Positions 7,657 through 16,080 of a stretch of DNA of 64,000 bases are shown piece by piece. A program made the position numbers and the translations under genes. The notes beneath the pieces are model-generated. The model was given only the letters and a program-made list of their open reading frames with translations, was not told the origin of the DNA and made no database searches. Position 1 is the first letter of the stretch, and each line of letters begins with the position of its first letter. The DNA lies in the NCBI RefSeq assembly GCF_001570605.1, contig NZ_BBXG01000024.1, positions 1-64,000 of the forward strand, given 5' to 3'. The DNA is from Herbidospora cretacea (GTDB lineage Bacteria; Actinomycetota; Actinomycetes; Streptosporangiales; Streptosporangiaceae).

Positions 7657-9666
7657 ATGGAATTGCGGGTTCTGGGGGCATGTCCTCTTGATTGTCCGGA
7701 TACGTGCTCGTGGGTGGTGACCGTCCGGGACGGTGAGGCCACCTCGTTGCGGGGCAACAAGGAGCAGCCCTACACGCGGGGCGCGCTCTGCGTGAAGGTG
7801 AACCGCTACCTGGAACACGCCGCCTCGCCCGAGCGGATCCTCCACCCGATGAAGCGAGTCGGGCCGAAGGGCTCCGGGGAGTTCGAGCGCATCAGCTGGG
7901 ACGAGGCGCTCGACATCCTCGCCACGAAGCTGCGGGAGATCGTCGACGAGCACGGGGGCGAGGCCATCTGGCCCTACCAGGGCACCGGCACGCTCGGTTT
8001 CGTCCAGGGCGAGTCGGGCCTGGCCGGGCGGCGCTTCTGGAACGCCCTCGGGGCCTCCTTCCACGACATGAACATCTGCTCGCGGGCTGGGAACGACGGC
8101 CTCCGGCTGACCATGGGCACCCCCGGCGGCATGGACCCCGAGACGTTCGCGCTGTCGAAGCTGATCCTCCTGTGGGGCACCAACACCCTGACCTCGGGCC
8201 ACCACCTGTGGAAGTTCATTCAGGACGCCCGCGCGAACGGCGCCCACATCGTCGCGATCGACCCCATCCGCACCCGCACCGCCGAGCAGGCCGACGAGCA
8301 CCTGCCCATCGCGCCGGGCACCGACGGGGCGCTGGCGCTGGGTCTGCTGCACGTCGTCCTCGAAGAGGGCGCCGAGGACCACGACTACCTGGAGAACCAC
8401 ACACTCGGCTGGGACGAGTTCCGCGCCGAGATCCTCCAGTACCCCCCGTCGCGGGTCGCCGAGATCACCGGCCTGCCCGAAGAGGACATCCGCGCCCTGG
8501 GCCGGCGGCTCGCGCACACCCGCCCGACCGGCATCCGCGCCACGATGGGCATCCAGCGCCACGAGGGCGGCGGCTCGGCCATGCGGCTGATCGCCTGCAT
8601 CCCCGGCGTGACCGGCGACTGGCGCCACCCCGGCGGCGGCGTGGCCTTCTCGACCTCGGCCCACGTGCCGCTGAAAGTGGACCACCGCCCCGAGCTGCTC
8701 CCCCACCCGGTGCGCAGCCTCACGATGACCCGCCTCGCCGACAGCCTCGACGACTCGGTCAAATGCCTCTGGGTGTACGGCGCCAACCCGATGGGCTCCA
8801 CCTCCGACCAGAACCGGATCAGGCAGAGGCTGCTCCGCGACGACCTGTTCACCGTGGTCATGGAGCAGTTCCCCACCGACACCGTCGACTACGCCGACGT
8901 CGTGCTCCCGGCCACCATGCAGATCGAGCACCTGGACCTGCACGAGGGCTACGGCCACATGTATCTGATGTGGAACGAACCGGCCGTCGCCCCCGCCGGG
9001 GAGGCGCTGTCGACCACGGAGACCTTCCGCCGCCTGGCCGCGAAGATGGGCCTGACCCATCCCGCGCTGCACGCCACCGACCTGGAGATCGCCGCCGAGC
9101 TCCTGGAGGGCACTCCCACGATCCACCTCGACGAGCTGCGCAAACGCGGCTGGGCCCGGCTCGACGTGGCCGACCCCTTCGTGCCCTTCACCGACGGCTT
9201 CCCCACCCCGAGCGGCCGGCTGGAGTTCGTCTCCGACCTGGCCGGGAAGGCGGGCCTGCCCCGGGTCGCCACCTACGTGCCGTCCCTGAGCGCCCGCTCG
9301 CGCGAGGACGGCCGGCTGACGCTGATCACCCCGGCCTCCCACACCTTCCTCAACACGATCTTCGCCAACAACCCCGAGCTGCTCAGACGCTCGAAGGGCC
9401 CGACCGTGGTCGTCCACCCACAGGACGCCGAGCGCCGGGGCCTGGTCCCGGGGTCGCGGGTCAGGGTCTCCAACCGGTTCGGCGCGTTCGAGGGGTCGCT
9501 GGAGGTCTCCGACAAGGTCCGTCCGGGCGTGGCGGCCTCTCCGAAGGGCCACTGGCCCAAGCTGAGCGGCGGCGCGAACGCCAACGCGGTCGTCGAGGAA
9601 CGCGACGCCGACCTGGGCCGGGGCGCCGTCTACCACGACAACCTGGTCGAGATCACCCCAGCTTGA
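7657..9666 (+). CDS. Molybdopterin-dependent oxidoreductase with N-terminal 4Fe-4S site
   Basis: A 669-residue bis-MGD enzyme of the DMSO reductase/formate dehydrogenase-like superfamily. The N terminus has an Fe-S cluster motif (CPLDCPDTC then C in RGALCVK). The centre carries the molybdopterin fold (LGFVQGESG, NICSRAGNDG, LILLWGTNT). The last ~110 residues form a dinucleotide-binding beta-barrel (LITPASHTFLNTIFAN to SPKGHWPKLSGG). No Tat signal is visible, so it is probably cytosolic. The electron acceptor and substrate cannot be read from sequence. ATG 7657 has no Shine-Dalgarno, but TACGAT (7645-7650) ends 6 nt before it, inside the end of the M28 gene, so it may have its own leaderless promoter. 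The 3' end overlaps the converging GNAT gene by 14 nt. Confidence 0.9.
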   Translation: MELRVLGACPLDCPDTCSWVVTVRDGEATSLRGNKEQPYTRGALCVKVNRYLEHAASPERILHPMKRVGPKGSGEFERISWDEALDILATKLREIVDEHGGEAIWPYQGTGTLGFVQGESGLAGRRFWNALGASFHDMNICSRAGNDGLRLTMGTPGGMDPETFALSKLILLWGTNTLTSGHHLWKFIQDARANGAHIVAIDPIRTRTAEQADEHLPIAPGTDGALALGLLHVVLEEGAEDHDYLENHTLGWDEFRAEILQYPPSRVAEITGLPEEDIRALGRRLAHTRPTGIRATMGIQRHEGGGSAMRLIACIPGVTGDWRHPGGGVAFSTSAHVPLKVDHRPELLPHPVRSLTMTRLADSLDDSVKCLWVYGANPMGSTSDQNRIRQRLLRDDLFTVVMEQFPTDTVDYADVVLPATMQIEHLDLHEGYGHMYLMWNEPAVAPAGEALSTTETFRRLAAKMGLTHPALHATDLEIAAELLEGTPTIHLDELRKRGWARLDVADPFVPFTDGFPTPSGRLEFVSDLAGKAGLPRVATYVPSLSARSREDGRLTLITPASHTFLNTIFANNPELLRRSKGPTVVVHPQDAERRGLVPGSRVRVSNRFGAFEGSLEVSDKVRPGVAASPKGHWPKLSGGANANAVVEERDADLGRGAVYHDNLVEITPA

Positions 9667-10111
9667 AGCCCTCGTGGCTGGCGGTGAACCCGAGCGAGGC
9701 GTAGAAGCGGTGCGCGTCGTGCCGCCGCTTGTCGGTCGTGAGCTGGACGATGCCGCACCCCCGCGCGCGGGCCCGCTCGACCGCCCAGGTCATGAAGGCC
9801 CGGCCGAGCCCGCGCCCCCGATGGTCGGCCGCGACCCGGACCGCCTCGACCTGGGCCCGCTCCGCGCCGTCCCGGGACAGTCCGGGGATGTACGTGAGCT
9901 GCATCGTCCCCACCACCACACCGCCGACCTCGGCGACCACCAGCTCGTTGCGCGGATCGGCCTCGATCGCGTCGTAGGCGGCCCAGTGGCCCTCGCCCAC
10001 GGGCGAGACGTGACCACGGGAGCGGGAGATCGCGTCGTCGGCGAGCAGGTCAACGATGCGCGGCACGTCGGCCCTGGTCGCCACGCGGAAGATCGCGGAG
10101 CTCGGTCCCAT
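9653..10111 (-). CDS. GNAT family N-acetyltransferase
   Basis: A 152-residue acyl-CoA-dependent acetyltransferase. The fold is visible from FRVATRADVPRIVDLLADD through the acetyl-CoA pyrophosphate-binding motif (DHRGRGLGRAFMTWAVERA, about residues 95-113) to the family C terminus (DAHRFYASLGFTASHEGFKLG). ATG 10111 is preceded by GGAG at a short distance. The much longer open frame upstream lacks homology and runs antisense to the next gene, so it was not used. The substrate is unknown. It is divergent from the small membrane protein at 10200 and converges on the molybdopterin enzyme. Confidence 0.88.
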   Translation of the reverse strand: MGPSSAIFRVATRADVPRIVDLLADDAISRSRGHVSPVGEGHWAAYDAIEADPRNELVVAEVGGVVVGTMQLTYIPGLSRDGAERAQVEAVRVAADHRGRGLGRAFMTWAVERARARGCGIVQLTTDKRRHDAHRFYASLGFTASHEGFKLG

Positions 10112-10199
10112 GGGCTCCAGAATGCCCCAAGGGTGCCTCAGGGAGCGCTCAGGGGCTTCCCCGATGCGGACAGACCCTCCGATTCCGCACTCTTGATAC

Positions 10200-10646
10200 A
10201 TGAACGAACTGACTCGACGCGACGAGATGTCGCTCGCCGGCGCGGCCCTGCGTGGCGCGCCCTGGAAGGCCGCGGCCGTCACCGGCGGAGCGGTCGCGAC
10301 GACCAGCATCCTGCTGGGGCTCATCACGGGGTCGGCCGACCTGGCCTGGGCCCTCGGTGTGGGTGTCACCCTGTTCACCCTGGTCGCGTCCATCGGCGCG
10401 ATCTCCAAGCCGAACGTCGGCGACCGGGTCACCCAGCAGGCCCGCAACTGGTCGCTGCGCCACCCGTGGCGGTTCGCGCTCTACCCGGCGGCCGGCTCGG
10501 CGATCCTGATCTACCCGATCCAGCTCGTGCTCGACGGCGAGGGCGTCTTCGGCGCCGCGTGGGACGCGCTCTGGGGCGGCGCGTGGATCTACCTGCTGAC
10601 CGGCATCGTGGCCATGACCATGCGGGGGCGGGCGGCCCAGAGGTAG
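10200..10646 (+). CDS. Small membrane protein, function unknown
   Basis: 148 residues with about four predicted membrane segments: AVTGGAVATTSILLGLITG, LAWALGVGVTLFTLVASIGA, FALYPAAGSAILIYPIQLVL and GGAWIYLLTGIVAM. A charged N terminus (MNELTRRDEM) leads and a short basic tail (RGRAAQR) ends it. I do not recognise the family, and no catalytic motif is visible. There is no clear Shine-Dalgarno before ATG 10200. GC and codon use look like the neighbours. It stands alone between the divergent GNAT gene and fadE5. Confidence 0.75.
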   Translation: MNELTRRDEMSLAGAALRGAPWKAAAVTGGAVATTSILLGLITGSADLAWALGVGVTLFTLVASIGAISKPNVGDRVTQQARNWSLRHPWRFALYPAAGSAILIYPIQLVLDGEGVFGAAWDALWGGAWIYLLTGIVAMTMRGRAAQR

Positions 10647-10708
10647 CGGAGGCTCGAAGGCTCGCCGGGTGACGCACGTCACCCGGCGAAATAACCGCTT
10701 ATGGGGGG

Positions 10709-10751
10709 TTACTGACGGGTAGCATTCCGGTAGAGTTACTCATCAGTAGCA
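10709..10751 (+). promoter_or_regulatory. Two-copy operator-like repeat before fadE5
   Basis: Two 16-bp elements, TTACTGACGGGTAGCA (10709-10724) and TTACTCATCAGTAGCA (10736-10751), lie 27 bp apart (start to start) and end 20 bp before the ATG. Both have identical outer arms, TTACT and GTAGCA, and each arm pair is inverted (TACT...GTA), as in a TetR-type operator. They sit in the only non-coding DNA before the gene. Control by a fatty-acid-responsive TetR regulator is inferred. No such regulator gene lies next to it. Confidence 0.55.
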
Positions 10752-10771
10752 CTCATATCGGAGGAGCGGTG

Positions 10772-12589
10772 ATGGGCCACTACAAGAGCAACATCCGCGA
10801 TCTGGAGTTCAACCTCTTCGAGGTCTTCAACCGGGGTGAACTCTTCGGCTCCGGGCCGTTCGCCGAGATCGACGAGGAGACCGCCCACGCGATCCTCGAC
10901 GAGGTCGCCAAGCTGGCCGAAGGGCCGATCGCCGCGTCGTTCACCGACGCCGACCGCAACCCCCCGGTCTTCGACCCCGCCACGAGCAGCGTGACGATGC
11001 CGAAGAGCTTCGTGGAGTCGTACAACGCCTGGGTCGAGGCCGAATGGTGGCGGCTGGAACTCCAGCCTGAGCTGGGCGGCACCCCCGGACCGCGGTCCCT
11101 GAGCTGGGCCATCGCCGAGATGGTGCTGGGCGCCAACCCGGCCGTGTGGATGTTCGCGTGCGGGCCGCAGTTCGCCCACGTGCTCCACACTCTGGGCAAC
11201 GACGACCAGAAGAGGTTCGCCCAGCTGGCCGTCGACCGCCGCTGGGGCTCCACGATGGTGCTGACCGAGCCCGACGCCGGCTCCGACGTCGGCGCCGGCC
11301 GCAGCAAGGCGGTCGAGCAGCCCGACGGCACCTGGCACATCGAGGGCGTCAAGCGCTTCATCACCAGCGCCGAGCACGACATGGCGGAGAACATCTTCCA
11401 CCTGGTCCTGGCCCGCCCCGAAGGCCACGGCCCCGGCACCAAGGGCCTGTCGCTGTTCCTGGTGCCCAAGTTCCTGGTCGACCTGGACACCGGCGAGCTC
11501 AAAGAGCGCAACGGCGTCTACGTCACCAACGTCGAGAAGAAGATGGGCCTCAAGGTCTCCACGACCTGCGAACTCACCTTCGGCGACCGGCACCCCGCGA
11601 TCGGCTACCTGGTCGGCGACAGCCACGAGGGCATCAAGCAGATGTTCACGGTGATCGAGAACGCCCGCATGATGGTCGGCACCAAGGCCATCGCCACGCT
11701 CTCCACCGGCTACCTCAACGCCCTCGACTACGCCAAGAACCGTCTCCAGGGCGCCGACCTGACCAAGATGGCCGACAAGACGGCCCCCCGGGTCCCGATC
11801 ACCGCCCACCCCGACGTCCGCCGCGAGCTGATGCTCCAGAAGTCCTACGTCGAGGGCATGCGCGCGCTGGTCCTCTACACGGCCACCTTCCAGGACGCCG
11901 TCCAGGTCGCCCAGTCGGAGGGCCGCCGCGACGAGATGGCCGAGGCGGTCAACGACCTGCTGCTCCCGATCGTCAAGGGCGTCGGCTCCGAGCGGTCCTA
12001 CGAGCTGCTCGCCCGCTCGCTCCAGACCCTCGGCGGGTCGGGCTTCCTGCAGGACTACCCGATCGAGCAGTACATCCGGGACGCCAAGATCGACTCCCTC
12101 TACGAGGGCACCACGGCGATCCAGGGCCTGGACCTGTTCTTCCGCAAGGTGCTGCGCAACCAGGGCGCCGCGCTGGGCGAGATCCTCGGCCAGATCAAGG
12201 CGTTCGCCGCCTCCGACGCCGGCAACGGCCGCCTCAAGGTCGAGCGCGGCCTGCTCGGCGACGCCGCCGACGAGGTCAAGGCGATGGCCGACACGATGGC
12301 CGGCTGGGCGATCTCGTCGCTGGAGTCGCCGAAGGAGGTCTACAAGGTCGGCCTCAACACCACCCGGTTCCTGATGGCGCTCGGCGACGTGATCATCGGA
12401 TGGCTGCTGCTCCGGCAGGCCGAGATCGCGCTGAAGAACCTCGCCGACCACGACGACGACTTCTACGCCGGCAAGGTCACCGCGGCGACCTTCTTCGCCG
12501 CCAACGTGCTGCCCCGCATCGAGTCGGAGCGGCGCATGCTGGCGGCGACCACGCAGGAGCTGATGGACCTGCCGGAGAGCGCCTTCTAA
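10772..12589 (+). CDS. fadE5: Acyl-CoA dehydrogenase, FadE5 type
   Basis: A 605-residue FAD-dependent acyl-CoA dehydrogenase for fatty acid beta-oxidation. It has the opening [19 protein letters not shown], which I recognise from mycobacterial FadE5. It also has the FAD/acyl-CoA motif ([17 protein letters not shown]), the substrate loop and the C-terminal segment with the likely catalytic Glu ([20 protein letters not shown]), plus the extended ~150-residue C-terminal domain of this ~600-residue class. ATG 10772 follows GGAGGAG (10760-10766) by 5 nt; GTG 10769 is too close to it. The operator-like repeat just upstream suggests repression. The TAA stop overlaps the converging Dabb gene by 4 nt. 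Confidence 0.92.
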   Translation: MGHYKSNIRDLEFNLFEVFNRGELFGSGPFAEIDEETAHAILDEVAKLAEGPIAASFTDADRNPPVFDPATSSVTMPKSFVESYNAWVEAEWWRLELQPELGGTPGPRSLSWAIAEMVLGANPAVWMFACGPQFAHVLHTLGNDDQKRFAQLAVDRRWGSTMVLTEPDAGSDVGAGRSKAVEQPDGTWHIEGVKRFITSAEHDMAENIFHLVLARPEGHGPGTKGLSLFLVPKFLVDLDTGELKERNGVYVTNVEKKMGLKVSTTCELTFGDRHPAIGYLVGDSHEGIKQMFTVIENARMMVGTKAIATLSTGYLNALDYAKNRLQGADLTKMADKTAPRVPITAHPDVRRELMLQKSYVEGMRALVLYTATFQDAVQVAQSEGRRDEMAEAVNDLLLPIVKGVGSERSYELLARSLQTLGGSGFLQDYPIEQYIRDAKIDSLYEGTTAIQGLDLFFRKVLRNQGAALGEILGQIKAFAASDAGNGRLKVERGLLGDAADEVKAMADTMAGWAISSLESPKEVYKVGLNTTRFLMALGDVIIGWLLLRQAEIALKNLADHDDDFYAGKVTAATFFAANVLPRIESERRMLAATTQELMDLPESAF

Positions 12590-12882
12590 CCGAGCGGGAA
12601 CTGCACGGCCGCCCGGCCCGCCAGGATCGGCTTGATGACGTCGTCGATCAGTTTCAGGTGGACCGGGTGGTCGCGGTAGACGACGTAGTCGTCGGCCGAG
12701 TCGAAGTCGGCCACGATGCCGAGGTCGAAGGTGCCTTCGCTGACCTTGGCGTCGGTACCGATGACGTATTTCCTGACCTCGGGGATGGCGACCGGGAGCG
12801 TCTCCAGCCCCGCGACGACGGCGGCCTTCTGCTCGTCGGTGGCCTCGTCGATCCAGCGCAGCAGCACAATGTGACGGAACAT
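12586..12882 (-). CDS. Dabb (stress-responsive A/B barrel) domain protein
   Basis: A 98-residue single-domain ferredoxin-like barrel protein starting with the family signature [17 protein letters not shown]. It has the middle [22 protein letters not shown] and the terminal [27 protein letters not shown]. Dabb proteins form dimeric barrels; some act in stress or polyketide cyclisation, but no specific role can be given. ATG 12882 is likely leaderless: TAGGCT (12895-12890 on the minus strand) ends 7 nt before it. The TAG of that hexamer is also the stop codon of the upstream gene. Confidence 0.88.
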   Translation of the reverse strand: MFRHIVLLRWIDEATDEQKAAVVAGLETLPVAIPEVRKYVIGTDAKVSEGTFDLGIVADFDSADDYVVYRDHPVHLKLIDDVIKPILAGRAAVQFPLG

Positions 12883-12892
12883 GGGCGTCAGC

Positions 12893-13630
12893 CTAGGACG
12901 TCGTCCAGTGCCACTCGATGGAGGCCCGCTCCCGGCGGGCCGTCAGCCACTCCCCGAACGCCGCCCGCCCGGCCATCGCCAGTGTCTCGGAGTCGGCGCC
13001 GGCGGCCCGGCGCTCCAGCACCAGGCCGGTGAGATAGCCCCTCTCGAAGGCCACCGGGCCCACCAGCGTGTCGCGCGGCGCGTGCCGCAGCGGGGCCGGC
13101 AGGTCGCGGGCCAGGCGGGTGCCGACGACGACGGCCGCCTCGGGGCAGCCGAGCAGCCCGCCGAGGCCGCGCAGGATCTCCCCGTTCACCGGGTGGGCGC
13201 TGGTCACCCACATGGCCCTGACCTGGTCGAAGTCGTCTTGATGGTGGGCCAGATAGCCGGGCGCGAGCTCGGCCTCCTTGCGGCGGCGGAACCGGCGGCG
13301 GCGGGCGATCAGGGTGATGAACCCCTCGAACTGGCCTCCGCTCATGCCCATCTCGGCCACCCACGCCAGGGTCTCGGCCCGGTCGCGCAGGGGGACGCCG
13401 TCGCGGAACTCCTCGGCGGCGGCGCGCAGGTCGTCCTCGGTCAGCGGTTCGACGTCGGCCCGCACCTCGGCCCTGATCAGGCAGTGGTCGACGATCTCGT
13501 CGTGGATCGCGCGGTCACGGTGGGAGAGCTGGCGGACCATCGTGACGGCCTCGGCGATCGGCAGGTGGACGTCGTCCACCCGGACGAGGCAGTCCGCGAC
13601 GCGATGGGAGGCCGTGGACTCCGTGATCAC
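12893..13630 (-). CDS. Putative peptide maturation system protein (TIGR04500-like, foldase-related)
   Basis: A 245-residue protein resembling the actinobacterial family annotated as putative peptide maturation system protein TIGR04500, related to SurA/PpiC foldases. Family-like segments are DDVHLPIAEAVTMVRQL, LTEDDLRAAAEEFRDG, LAWVAEMGMSGGQFEGF, ARRRRFRRRKEAELAPGYL, DDFDQVRAMWVTSAHP and the end RERASIEWHW. The N-terminal region present in longer members is missing. Such proteins are associated with ribosomal peptide clusters, but I see no convincing precursor or maturase beside it. GTG 13630 follows GAGGAGCAGGAG (spacing about 5 nt). The assignment is from memory of the family, so moderate. 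Confidence 0.72.
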   Translation of the reverse strand: MITESTASHRVADCLVRVDDVHLPIAEAVTMVRQLSHRDRAIHDEIVDHCLIRAEVRADVEPLTEDDLRAAAEEFRDGVPLRDRAETLAWVAEMGMSGGQFEGFITLIARRRRFRRRKEAELAPGYLAHHQDDFDQVRAMWVTSAHPVNGEILRGLGGLLGCPEAAVVVGTRLARDLPAPLRHAPRDTLVGPVAFERGYLTGLVLERRAAGADSETLAMAGRAAFGEWLTARRERASIEWHWTTS

Positions 13631-13670
13631 TGACTCCTGCTCCTCTCGGACAGCGTTCCCGACGCCGTGC

Positions 13671-13720
13671 CGCGCGGCGAGGCCCGTTTCCGAGGGGGCC
13701 CGGCACCGCCTCGCCGCGCG
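13671..13720. terminator. Long GC-rich hairpin between E2 gene and peptide-maturation gene
   Basis: A perfect 13-bp stem: CGCGCGGCGAGGC (13671-13683) pairs with GCCTCGCCGCGCG (13708-13720) across a 24-nt loop. It lies 100 nt beyond the E2 stop and 41 nt before the next minus-strand gene. No T-tract follows, so it could be an actinomycete-style terminator or an mRNA structure controlling the downstream gene. Confidence 0.5.
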
Positions 13721-13727
13721 ACGGTCA

Positions 13728-13750
13728 GCGGGTTCCGTCCGGGAACCCGC
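13728..13750 (-). terminator. Hairpin downstream of the bkd operon
   Basis: A perfect 9-bp stem GCGGGTTCC / GGAACCCGC (13728-13736 and 13742-13750) with a 5-nt loop, about 70 nt past the E2 stop on the minus strand. With the adjacent larger hairpin it probably ends the E1-E2 transcript. There is no T-tract. Confidence 0.5.
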
Positions 13751-13819
13751 CTCCGACGGTAGAAGGAGTCACTTGGGGATCACTGGTGCCGACTTGCAGG
13801 CCTCTTGCGTCACGACCCG

Positions 13820-15094
13820 TCACGACCACGCCAGCATGCGGAGCGGATCCTCCAGCATGGCGCCGACGTCGCGGAGCACGTAGGAGCCCAGCTCGCCGTC
13901 GATCACCCGGTGGTCGAACGACAGCGCGAGCGTGGTGACCTTGCGGACCACGATCTGCCCGTCGACCACCCACGGCATGTCCCTGATCTGGCCGAACGCC
14001 AGGATCGCCGACTCGCCGGGGTTGAGGATCGGGGTGCCCGCGTCGATGCCGAAGACGCCGACATTGGTGATCGTGACGGTGCCGCCGGACATCTCGGCCG
14101 GGGTGCTCTTCCCGGCCCTGGCCCGCTCGGTCAGGTCCCTGAGCGCCGTGGCGAGCTCCGGCAGGGTGAGCGCCTGCGCGTCCTTGATGTTCGGGACGAC
14201 CAGGCCGCGCGGGGTCGCCGCCGCGATGCCCAGGTTGACCTGCTTCTTGAGGATGATCGCCTCGTCGGTCCAGGTCGAGTTGGCCTGCGGATACCGCTTC
14301 ATCGCGGTGACCAGGGCCCTGGCCACCAGCAGCAGCGGCGAGACCTTGACGTCGGCGAAGTCGGGCAGCTCGCGGAGCCGCCGCACCGCGTTCATCGTCT
14401 CGGTGACGTCGACCTGCAGGAACTCGGTCACGTGAGGCGCGGTGAACGCGCTCGACACCATCGCTGCGGCGGTGGCCTTGCGCACCCCGCGTACCGGAAT
14501 GAAATCCTGCTCCGCCGCCGCCACCGCGGCGACCGCGGGGGCGGCGGGCGCGGCCTGCGCGGCGAGCACGTCGTCGCGGGTGATCGACCCGTTCGGCCCG
14601 CTGGGCGCGACGACGGCCAGATCGACCCCGAGGTCCCTGGCCAGCTTCCGGACCGGCGGCTTCGCCAGCACGGCGACGCGACGGTCCGAGCCGTTGGAGA
14701 GGGGAACGGGCTCGGCGGCCGGCCTGTCGGGCACCGCCGAGGGGCTCTTGCGGGCCCTGCGCTTGCTCGGGCCCTGCTTCACGCCGTAGCCGACCAGCAC
14801 CGGCTCCCGCTTCTGGGGCTCCTCGGGGACCAGGCTCTCGGTCAGCGCCTCCTCGGTCGCGTCGTCGACGGTGATGATGACGTTGCCGACGTCGACCGTC
14901 TCGCCCTCGGCGGCGAAGAGCGCGGCCACCTCGCCCTCGAACGGCGACGGGAGCTCGACGACCGCCTTGGCGGTCTCGATCTCGACGATGATCTGGTTGA
15001 CCTTCACGGTGTCGCCCACGGCGACGTGCCAGCGGACGATCTCGGCCTCGGTCAGGCCCTCGCCCACGTCGGGCAGCTTGAAGTCACGTTTCAT
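13820..15094 (-). CDS. bkdC: 2-oxoacid dehydrogenase E2 (lipoyl acyltransferase), branched-chain type
   Basis: A 424-residue dihydrolipoamide acyltransferase core of a 2-oxoacid dehydrogenase complex. There is one N-terminal lipoyl domain with the lipoyl-lysine at Lys43 (EIETAKAVVELPS). A peripheral E1/E3-binding domain follows (KPPVRKLARDLGVDL ... GSITRDDV, about residues 150-185). The C-terminal catalytic acyltransferase domain carries the active-site motif LSFDHRVIDG. Linkers are Ala/Pro-rich. ATG 15094 follows AGGAG by 8 nt. It is the last gene of the E1 alpha-E1 beta-E2 operon. Substrate class (branched-chain versus pyruvate) is inferred from E1. No E3 gene is in the window, so Lpd must be supplied from elsewhere. 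Confidence 0.92.
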   Translation of the reverse strand: MKRDFKLPDVGEGLTEAEIVRWHVAVGDTVKVNQIIVEIETAKAVVELPSPFEGEVAALFAAEGETVDVGNVIITVDDATEEALTESLVPEEPQKREPVLVGYGVKQGPSKRRARKSPSAVPDRPAAEPVPLSNGSDRRVAVLAKPPVRKLARDLGVDLAVVAPSGPNGSITRDDVLAAQAAPAAPAVAAVAAAEQDFIPVRGVRKATAAAMVSSAFTAPHVTEFLQVDVTETMNAVRRLRELPDFADVKVSPLLLVARALVTAMKRYPQANSTWTDEAIILKKQVNLGIAAATPRGLVVPNIKDAQALTLPELATALRDLTERARAGKSTPAEMSGGTVTITNVGVFGIDAGTPILNPGESAILAFGQIRDMPWVVDGQIVVRKVTTLALSFDHRVIDGELGSYVLRDVGAMLEDPLRMLAWS

Positions 15095-15105
15095 CCGGAC
15101 GGCTC

Positions 15106-16080
15106 CTAGTAACCGAAGACGCGGTCGACGGCCTCGAGGATCCGGTCGAGGTCGGGCAGGTAGTGGTCTTCCAGCCGCGACGGCGGATAGGGCGTGGAGA
15201 ACCCGCCCACCCGCAGCACCGGCGCCTCCAGGCGGTAGAAGCACTGCTCGGTCACCCGGGCCGCGATCTCACCGCCGAGCCCGTTGAAGACCGGCGCCTC
15301 GTGGACGACCACGCAACGCCCGGTGCGGTTGACTGCGTCGCGGACGACCGGCATGTCGAGCGGGTTGAGCGAGCGCAGATCGATGACGCCGACCGAGCGC
15401 CCGTCCTCCTCCGCGGCGGCGGCCGCCTCCAGGCAGGTCTTCACCATGGGGCCGTAGGCGACGAGGGTGACGTCGTCGCCCTCGCGGGCCACACGGGCCC
15501 GGTCGAGCGGCAGGCCGGGGGCGCCGAACTCGACGTCGGCCTTGTCCCAGTAGCGGCGCTTGGGCTCGAAGAACACCACGGGGTCGTCGCAGCGGACCGC
15601 GTCCTGGATCATGGTGTAGGCGTCGACCGGGTTGGAGCAGGCCACCACCCGCAGGCCGGCCGTGTGGGTGAAGTAGGTCTCGGGCGACTCGCTGTGGTGC
15701 TCGACGGCGCCGATGCCGCCGCCGCAGGGGATGCGGACGACCACCGGCAGTTTGAGCTTGCCCAGGGAGCGCAGGGGCATCTTGGCGAGCTGGGTGATGA
15801 TCTGGTCGGCGGCCGGGAAGACGAAGCCGTCGAACTGGATCTCGCAGACCGGGCGGTAGCCCCGCAGCGCCAGGCCGATCGCGGTGCCGATGATGCCCGA
15901 CTCGGCGAGCGGGGTGTCGATGACCCGGTCTTCGCCGAAGTCCTTCTGCAGGCCGTCGGTGACCCGGAACACGCCGCCGAGCTTGCCGACGTCCTCGCCC
16001 ATGACGAGCACCTTCGAGTCGGCGTCCATCGCCGCGCGCAGACCCTCGTTGAGGGCCTTGGCCAAGGTCAGAGTGGTCAC
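15106..16080 (-). CDS. bkdB: 2-oxoacid dehydrogenase E1 beta subunit
   Basis: A 324-residue transketolase-like beta subunit that pairs with the upstream alpha subunit to bind thiamine diphosphate and decarboxylate 2-oxoacids. Typical segments are MGEDVGKLGGVFRVTDGL, DTPLAESGIIGTAIGLAL, EIQFDGFVFPAADQI, HHSESPETYFTHTAGL and the terminal GGFSTPYPPSRLEDHYLPD. The GTG 16080 start overlaps the alpha stop (GTGA), so the two subunits are translationally coupled. The 11-nt gap to E2 shows one transcription unit. Confidence 0.93.
   Translation of the reverse strand: MTTLTLAKALNEGLRAAMDADSKVLVMGEDVGKLGGVFRVTDGLQKDFGEDRVIDTPLAESGIIGTAIGLALRGYRPVCEIQFDGFVFPAADQIITQLAKMPLRSLGKLKLPVVVRIPCGGGIGAVEHHSESPETYFTHTAGLRVVACSNPVDAYTMIQDAVRCDDPVVFFEPKRRYWDKADVEFGAPGLPLDRARVAREGDDVTLVAYGPMVKTCLEAAAAAEEDGRSVGVIDLRSLNPLDMPVVRDAVNRTGRCVVVHEAPVFNGLGGEIAARVTEQCFYRLEAPVLRVGGFSTPYPPSRLEDHYLPDLDRILEAVDRVFGY

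Noticed and set aside
13725-13813. Two overlapping tiny ORFs (14 and 15 codons) as RiPP precursors for the peptide-maturation protein
   Set aside because: No ribosome binding site, no leader-like sequence and partly inside hairpins. Mentioned as a possibility only in the finding.
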